A DNA stretch of 64,000 bases from Okapia johnstoni. Lineage: Eukaryota; Chordata; Mammalia; Artiodactyla; Giraffidae. Position 1 is the stretch's first letter, and every line of letters starts with the position of its first letter. Shown in pieces: positions 57,641 through 64,000 of this stretch. Both the position numbers and the translations under genes were made by a program. Where the stretch lies: positions 59,014,730 through 59,078,729 of the forward strand of contig CM044317.1 of NCBI GenBank assembly GCA_024291935.2. The letters are read 5' to 3'. The notes beneath the pieces are model-generated. The model was not told the DNA's origin. It made no database searches and saw only the letters and a list, made by a program, of their open reading frames with translations.

Positions 57641-58195
57641 TGTGTAGGAAATGTGAATAAATACGGACTTCAGTTAAAAAAAAAATTCTGTCCAGTAACT
57701 GAATCTCTGTGAAGCCTGAATAATAAGCACAGACAAAAAAGTCCAAAGAAAGGTTTGGAAATGAGAGCCTTAACCTGGTAACTGAGATCTAAACCAAGGG
57801 CACCATCTCCTTCTGACCTGTCTTTCTCTTCCCATCGTTTTGATTGAAAATAACATTAACTCTCAAGCCAACCAAAGCTAAAACAATGTGATCACACCTG
57901 GCTGCAAAGGTGGCAGGAAGGGGAGTTAAATTAGCTAAGCTGGTTTAAGAATGGGTTGACAGGGTGAGAGAAGAAGGCAAATGTCTTGAGGCTTCCCCCT
58001 GCTTGCTATGCAGCGGACGCTGGAGAATAGACTGTGGTGACCAGCTGTGATGTCCCTTGTGATAGCAAACAGGGGGTGACTAGCCCCTCTTCAACGTCCC
58101 TTCTTCTGGAAGATACGCACACCTTTTGCTGGCTTAATCTCAATGGCAAATGTCCAGTTTCCAAACAAGGGTGTTCTGTTATCCAGAATAACTGC
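57641..58195. other. Unannotated sequence
   Basis: No recognised repeat or exon. Confidence 0.45.
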
Positions 58196-58199
58196 TTTT

Positions 58200-58580
58200 C
58201 ACAGACATAGACTTGTGGTTGCCAAGGCGGAGGGAGGGGTCGGGAGGTTGGATTAGTAGATTTAATTATTATGCATAAGATGGATAAACAACAAGGTCCT
58301 ACTGTATAGCGTAAGGAACTAAATTCAATATCCTGTGATAAATCATAATGGAAAAGAATATGAAAAAGAATGTGTGTGTATATATATATATATATACATG
58401 AAAATATATATGAATGTGTGTATACATATACATGAAAATATATATGAATATGTATATACGTGAAAAAATATATGAATGTATATATATGTGAATATATGTA
58501 TGAATCACTTTGCTGTATAGCATAAATTAACACAACACAGTAAATTAATTATACTTCAATAAAATAAATTAAAAAAAAAC
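58200..58580 (+). mobile_element. Artiodactyl L1 3' end
   Basis: 'gacttgtggttgccaaggcg', 'aacaacaaggtcctactgta', 'gataaatcataatggaaaag', 'cactttgctgtatagcataa' and a closing A-tail. The normal short AT stretch has expanded into the repeat at 58371-58506. Confidence 0.92.
58371..58506. repeat. (TA)n plus ~28-bp tandem units inside L1 tail
   Basis: (TG)/(TA)n at 58371-58395, then units starting acatgaaaat at 58396 (34 bp) and 58430 (28 bp), an acgtgaaaaa unit at 58458 (28 bp), and a partial at 58486. The reverse frame of this tract reads as Tyr/Ile/His-rich peptide and is an artefact. Confidence 0.85.
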
Positions 58581-58589
58581 TGCTTTACT

Positions 58590-58765
58590 GAGCGTCCCTG
58601 CACTACCTAGCTTGCTTTATTCTCACAGCAACCCTAGGAGGTAGGTAATATTATAAGCCTTATTTTACAGATGAGGAGATTGAGGCTCAGTGAGGTTATA
58701 TAACAAATGGTAAGTGTAGAACTTGGGTTTTAACCCATGCCTCCTGTCCTTTTGACTACTGCTAG
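58590..58765 (-). mobile_element. MIR SINE
   Basis: 'ttctcacagcaaccctagga', 'ttattttacagatgaggaga' and 'ttgaggctcagtgaggttat' are an especially well-kept reverse MIR core. Confidence 0.88.
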
Positions 58766-58769
58766 CAAG

Positions 58770-60955
58770 GTCTTCTGGGTGATTGCTGAGTTTAATGTTC
58801 CTGGTCTCAGCCCACTGCTCTGCTGGCCCCAGGCTGGGACGAGGCCGGCTGGATTCTTAATCCCCTTTCATGTCCCATTCCCCAAGCAGCTAACTGCTTG
58901 TTTCTCTCTCATTTCAACAAATAGACTGGAAGGATCTCTCTGCTCTGGAAACCTAAAAACATTTATTTTCACTTCTTTTGGTTTGCAAGTTAATTACTCT
59001 CATATTCCATGGGTGGTTTAGAACATAAGCTAAATGGTCCAGGGTACTCTTAATCCTGCATCTGGAAGGTTTCCTAAAATCTAGATTTATTACATCTTAG
59101 AAAACCCCATACTGCTTAATAACACCAGCAATGACAAGAAAAAAATGTCGTACTGTCAGAAAACACCAATTGAGTGTCATGTTTAATTATAAAATCCATT
59201 TTTTCAAGTGTAGAGCAGATTTAAAAGATGCAGAGACAAAGCCATGGCTTCCCTTTATGAGCACCACGTACTTCACAAGGTATCAGAGATAAAGGCAGCG
59301 ACACTTACCAAAATTTCCCCCAACGATCACAAACTTTATATATACCACATGTCTTCTAATACAGCTGCTGGACTGGTCCTGAAAAATACCACAACAAAAG
59401 GAAAAATGCATCATTAGGCAGAAGCAATTACGTATGTATTGTGTTTCCCTTCTGGGCACCCATCCATGGACCAAACTCTTGTTGCCATGCCTCACAGTGC
59501 ACACAGTAGGAAGACATTCTGTCAACATCGTTTGAACCAATTGATGAATCATAGTGCCACCTTGCTTGTAACACACAGGATCAGCTAATATTATTTCATC
59601 TCTAACTGGCAGTCTTTGGGGTTCTAAATATGTGGACAGGACAGCTAAACATTGTATATTCATCTGATAAATTACTGAAGTTACACAATGAAATGTTCCC
59701 CTCTTTTATTTCTCCTTAAAGAGTGAATGCTCGGTCAGTGGGGCTGACCACCTTCCTATTCAGTCATCCTGTCTATCCATGGGAGACTGATGTGATACGA
59801 GCACAGTTCCTGCCTTGCTGGAGCTTGGAGCCCAGCAGCTTTCCCCAGCTGGTCCAGAGGAGCCGAGAATCTGAAGGTGTCAGGGCCAGTAATTCCCTAA
59901 GTACAGGCACTTTGGTGACCTGTGTAGGTGAGGACAGTTATAGTAAGAGTTGCTCTGCCCTCCCAGAGGTCTCACAGATGTGAAGCTGTGGTTTCAGAGT
60001 GGGCGGGTCAAGCAGATGGAGCAGTAAAACTCCATCTCCCTCACAGAGTGATGTCTTTGGATGTGATTTTGGAGATGGCAGCCCCTCTGGGTACCACTCA
60101 GGGGGGTTTACTCAATACCTGGCAGCATATTCCACTCTGGGCCCTCCTGAGTCTGTGATCAGGAGGAACTCTGGTCCTTCAGTCTTAACAGCCTTTTTCT
60201 CCGAATTACAGCACTTCAGGATTCCTGTGTGTCTTTTGCCAAGAACTGCCCACCCACCCACACACAAGATAACAAAATAGTTTTTCCTTTTCAATGTAGA
60301 CAGCATAATGATTTTCTCCACTGAACACCATGTATAAGGGCACTGTGACCATTTGCATTGGCAGAAATTCACCACCGACAGATAGCATCTTCCATGCCCC
60401 GACGTCATGTCAAGTGACTCGTAGGATGAGTGGGGGTGTACCCTCCCTCCCCAGTAACTAAGACAATGATCAGACAGCCACTCAAAGAACGATGGCTAGA
60501 CTTGGCACACTCTTCTATACTTAAGGACATGTAAACCCACTTCATTTGAACTTGTTCCCTTTGAGTCACATTAGGTATATGGCATTAAATAAAAATAGCT
60601 GAATAAGAATCAAGAAGGCAGCATGACTTTAATCTTTTGTTTCAAAAATGGCAATGTAAACAACCTCAAGAATAAATAAATAAACAATAAGGTGTTTGTA
60701 GGTGCTCCCACACCACACCTAGGACTGCAAGTACTTTTTGTTTCCACTGCTGTATCATAGACTTCACTCCGCTCCTGCTTTAAAGGTAACATTCTTGTTA
60801 TGCACTGGATACAAGTTATCTCTGATACAGTTTTTATTTGCATGGGGCCATTCCCTCTTCCTTCTTCCTAACAGATCTCCAGCCACAGTCCTTGGGGGCA
60901 GGTGACAGCACGCCCAGCTGGGGTGGGGTGGGAACCTGCGTGGTCTAAGGCTTTG
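58770..60955. other. Unique sequence, no gene seen
   Basis: About 2.2 kb with no recognised repeat, exon or RNA gene; AATAAATA repeats at 60673-60684. Opposite-strand frames up to 126 codons (59283-59663) have no family resemblance. Confidence 0.45.
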
Positions 60956-60963
60956 CAGTGTGC

Positions 60964-61100
60964 CCAGCAGCAATGTCAGCATCATCTGGGAGCTTCTGAG
61001 AAATGTCAGCTCTGAGGTCTTGCCCCTAACCTACTGAACCAGAAGCTGTTTTACAAGATCCCAAGTGACCTGTGAGCATGCTACAGTTTGAGATCCACTG
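60964..61100. mobile_element. hAT-Charlie MITE (MER20/MER58-like)
   Basis: 'aatgtcagcatcatctggga', 'cctactgaaccagaagctgt' and the end 'cagtttgagatccactg' fit the same broad group as 22741-22914, in the other orientation. Confidence 0.65.
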
Positions 61101-61925
61101 ATCTAAGGGAAACTCATTCCTGTTGCCAGTGACTGGTTCAAGACTGGGCATGTGATCCTATCCAGGCCAACAACAGATGCAGAATGTTTTGCTGGGAGCT
61201 TTTCCTCATTCTTCTGGGAGAAAGTCCCTCCTTCTGAATACCGTGTGGGATGTGATGTCTGGGACTTCTGTAGCTATCTTGCTCCAACAAGATAAAGTTG
61301 GCCCACAGAGGACACAAAGACAGAAGAAACACAGGAAAGTAGAGTTGGGGGGTTTGCATTCAGTCAACCCTAAAGTCTGCAGAGCTACTGGACTTTCAGT
61401 AGATTTCATATTGCACAGACCTCCTTAAATTGGATAGTCAATTGTCTGCAGCTGGAAAGCATCCTGACCGAACATTCCCCAGTAAGTATTATAAAAGGAA
61501 TAGAATGCCAAGGCACCATGCTGAGCCACACAGTGAAGGGCCCCAGACAAGTCAGTGCATCGAGAGACCAGAGCAACAGTTCAGAGGCCTCTTTTGTTCA
61601 GGAACTGACCCAGTAGTATTTCTGGTTCTGTCAAGCATTATTCACTCTGCACATTTCCAAAAGCTTTCCCAATCAGCCAGTCTGAATGATCAACCAGAGG
61701 AAGTGCTGAATGCTTTCCAAATTCTTTTAACCAGAGTGGTCAACAGTTGCCTTCTGCAGAAGTCACATGGATGTCATTTCCTGCAAAGACAATGGGAAAC
61801 TAATTGCTCAGCCCCAGACTCTCATAGAGCAAACAACCTGTGATATGTAATTACTGAAGGGTAAATAAGGAAAAGCTTGAGGCTCTCAGAAGCTGCTCTG
61901 GATGCACGCCAATAACTTGGAGAGA
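61101..61925. other. Unique sequence, no gene seen
   Basis: A 137-codon frame (61430-61843) is not recognisable and lacks splice context. No repeat is recognised. Confidence 0.45.
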
Positions 61926-61930
61926 TAGAG

Positions 61931-61951
61931 AATGAATGAATGAATGAATGG
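61931..61951. repeat. (AATG)n microsatellite
   Basis: About five perfect copies of the tetramer. Confidence 0.9.
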
Positions 61952-62087
61952 GAGAGAGACAGCTGCTCTGGGAAAAGATTTAAAGGGCTAGCAACTTAGG
62001 CAGCTGCCCACACTACTTTTATATATCATTGGTACTTATTAGAGACCTTTCTGAGGAAAGCAAATAGATCTGTTACTATATAAACCC

Positions 62088-62304
62088 AGGGTTTCCCTGG
62101 TGAATCAGTTGGTAAAGAGACTGCCTGCAATGTGGGACCCAGGTTTCATTCTTGGGTCGGGAAGATTCCCCAGAGAAGGGAATGGCAACCCACTCCAGTA
62201 TTCTTGCCTGGGGAATTCCATGGACAGGGGAGCCTGGTGGGCTACAGTCCATGGGGTCAGAAAGAGTCAGACACAACTGAGTGACTAACACTTCACATTA
62301 TATA
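62088..62304 (+). mobile_element. Bov-tA SINE with perfect TSD
   Basis: A forward, full-length copy from 'agggtttccctggtgaatca' through 'acacaactgagtgactaaca'. The exact duplication atataaaccc is at 62078-62087 and 62305-62314. Confidence 0.96.
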
Positions 62305-62439
62305 ATATAAACCCTTACATGGCTCTGGTGTCATTTTGCTTCATATATAGGAATGATGTAGTCAAGGAGAACTGAGTGTCTAAACAGACATTTTCTCTTT
62401 AGTGTCATAGCTTCGCAGCCACACCAGGATATTTTGGGG

Positions 62440-62805
62440 GACAAGGTTGTTGTTTTGGCATGACACAGAATGTTTTTTCTATCATGGAGTGAACATTAGT
62501 TGGCTTTCCACAGAAGGGTCCTCAGGTTCCATCATCCCAGGTTTCTCTTTCCCTCTAAACCTTTGTCCTTTCTCTTCTCTGGTACCTCATACACTTCCAC
62601 AGCTCCAACTAACACCCTTTTTCTTAGTTTCAAACACATCTCTCAATCTGTCACTCCTGTTCCCAGTCCCACCACTGCCCTCTATAGAGAAAGTACCTTG
62701 AAAGCAGAGGCTCTGTATTGGTCACTGATATATTTCCATGCTCAGGGCAATGGCTGGCACTAAGTATTGCATTTGTTGAAATAATAAATGAAAGGCCTCA
62801 CTCAG
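62440..62805 (+). mobile_element. L2 LINE 3' end
   Basis: The end is clear: 'agtaccttgaaagcagaggc', 'gctcagggcaatggctggca' and 'ttgttgaaataataaatgaa'. The pyrimidine-rich part before 62690 is a weaker match. Confidence 0.65.
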
Positions 62806-62974
62806 ATCCTTAAGGTCCCCCACAGATGTTCTTGCCATCACCTCCTATCTGGCCTCTCTGCCTCTGGTCTCTCCTTTTCTAACTCTGTTGACAGAAAGCA
62901 AAGTTTTGGATTATAGATCATGCACTGATCATGTCAGTCCTAGAATGTCTCAGTTGGGAACTATTTACCAGTCT

Positions 62975-63110
62975 AGTTCTACACTTTACAGGTGATAAAC
63001 TACTCCCAGTGAGGTCAGGAGACTTGCTTAAGGATTTATGAGGAGTGGGTGGCAGAGACAGATATATAACTCAGGCTGCTGACCCACGGCTCTTGCTAGC
63101 CTGCCACTGG
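62975..63110 (-). mobile_element. MIR-class fragment
   Basis: 'cactttacaggtgataaact' and 'aggagacttgcttaaggatt' fit a reverse MIR or MIR3 core. Confidence 0.5.
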
Positions 63111-63121
63111 GTCAAAACCTT

Positions 63122-63180
63122 CTGTACAGAAAACAAAAACAAATAAACACAAAGAAACACACAAACAAAAAGCAAAAAAC
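63122..63180 (+). repeat. A-rich low-complexity tract
   Basis: AAACAAAAAC-type steps with no retroposed body recognised before them. Confidence 0.75.
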
Positions 63181-63189
63181 CTTCCACGG

Positions 63190-63285
63190 TCTTTCAGCAG
63201 AATGGAGCACAGGGCTAGACATACAGGAAGTTCTCAGTAAGTATTTGCAGACTGATGGACTAGATAAGTGAATGGGTGCTTGGCA
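63190..63285 (+). mobile_element. L2 LINE 3' tail
   Basis: 'gcacagggctagacatacag' and 'gaagttctcagtaagtattt' are the L2 terminus. Confidence 0.6.
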
Positions 63286-63539
63286 CAGGCCAATGGGAAC
63301 CCTCTTAAGTGAAAGGTAACACCCCAGTACAATGAGCAAGGAAGGGCTCTGAACCTTTGGCCCCTGCAGCACTTCTAAGCCACCCCCTAGGAACCTTAGG
63401 GTAGTGACACGGTTAGAAAGGCCAAAGACTTACACAGACTCACACTCTTCAGCTTTGTACTCCAAGTCAACCATCATCATTTCAGACCCAACTCGGCCTT
63501 ATCGCCCATTTCTTTTTTCTCCCTCATGCCCAGCCTTAC

Positions 63540-63840
63540 CAAAGCATTTACTGTTCCCAGCACCTGTCCCTCCTCTGGGCCTTCACCTGCCCTCTTCTTC
63601 CCTCCCACGAACCCTTATCTCCACCTGCAAGAAAGGTGACCCAACCTGCTCCTCGAGCCCAACTGAAACATAAATCCCTCCCTGAAGTTCTTGTCCAATC
63701 CACTGCGATTCATCTCACCGTTTACACCTCTAGCAGAAATGAGCCAGATCCTTGAGCCAGGAACTTACCCTAAATCTATCTCTGAATTGCTGACACCTTG
63801 CCTGGCCCACTGCCTCACCCAGAGGAGGCACTTCTAGTCA
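63540..63840 (+). mobile_element. L2-like fragment
   Basis: 'ctctgggccttcacctgccc' and, near the end, 'caccttgcctggcccactgc' fit a diverged L2. The match between them is weak. Confidence 0.4.
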
Positions 63841-64000
63841 TTCTGTTGCGTTCACAGGGCTTGATCCCTTTTTAGTTCACCTCTGTGACCACATTAGCTA
63901 GTTTTGGAATGGGGATCCCAAGTCTTCCTCTAGCTGGTGCGGGCTGATGATAAAGCCAGCATGCTTGCAGGGCCCACCCATTAAGGAGCAGCTGTTTTGA
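63841..64000. other. Unannotated window end
   Basis: Nothing is recognised; the sequence runs off the window. Confidence 0.5.

Noticed and set aside
58006..58533. Longest open frame (175 codons, minus strand)
   Set aside because: It is the reverse of an L1 3' UTR and its AT-rich tandem repeat; the Tyr/Ile/His-rich peptide is an artefact.
61430..61843. 137-codon forward frame
   Set aside because: No recognisable domain, promoter or splice context.
62088..62170. tRNA-like promoter boxes in Bov-tA and CHR heads
   Set aside because: These are SINE heads derived from tRNA, not functional tRNA genes; the cloverleaf is not kept.

Overview
This window is nuclear DNA from a ruminant, most likely a pecoran such as cattle, buffalo, sheep or goat. 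The sequence shows this directly: at least 16 tRNA-headed Bov-tA SINEs, two dimeric BOV-A2 SINEs, several 3' ends of the BovB (RTE) LINE, two or three artiodactyl L1 3' tails and an older CHR-type SINE. Beneath these lies the ancient layer shared by all mammals: MIR, L2, L1M, MER5A and related hAT elements, MaLR LTRs, and a CR1/L3-type fossil. Calls were made by reading the sequence against family knowledge. No alignment or database search was run.

I find no protein-coding gene, rRNA, functional tRNA, snRNA, CRISPR array or prokaryotic gene organisation. Open frames are short (longest 175 codons), start and stop inside repeats, or are the reverse of repeat sequence. The window is best read as an intergenic stretch or the inside of a very large intron. 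A few coding-like scraps (6842-6961, 16363-16659, 17587-17667) are listed at low confidence.

Layout. 1-12 kb: sparse; a CHR SINE, L2, MER5A, a MaLR LTR, MIR, two opposed L1 fragments, and a striking 37-bp dyad at 1793. 12-24 kb: seven Bov-tA copies, one BOV-A2 and BovB ends, with MIR, L2 and L1M remnants, a short local duplication and a pair of competing hairpins. 24-34 kb: mixed unique sequence with MIR and hAT fossils, Bov-tA, and two copies of a long mammal-wide repeat I cannot name. 34-39 kb: a CR1/L3 fossil, then a decayed L1 ORF2 body and separate L1 3' end. 39-44 kb: mostly unique, ending in a small CpG-rich patch with a YY1-like site. 44.5-48.2 kb: the busiest part, with a MaLR LTR split by BovB, an ancient repeat split by an artiodactyl L1 tail, and a cluster of Bov-tA, BOV-A2 and opposed BovB ends. 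48-64 kb: scattered SINEs, hAT, L1, MIR and L2, plus a 28-bp minisatellite at 51.0 kb and several microsatellites.

There is no operon or pathway to describe. What the elements show together is a relative insertion history: ancient MIR, L1M, MaLR and an unnamed repeat are interrupted by ruminant Bov-tA, BovB or artiodactyl L1. Several younger insertions still carry 8-12 bp target-site duplications.
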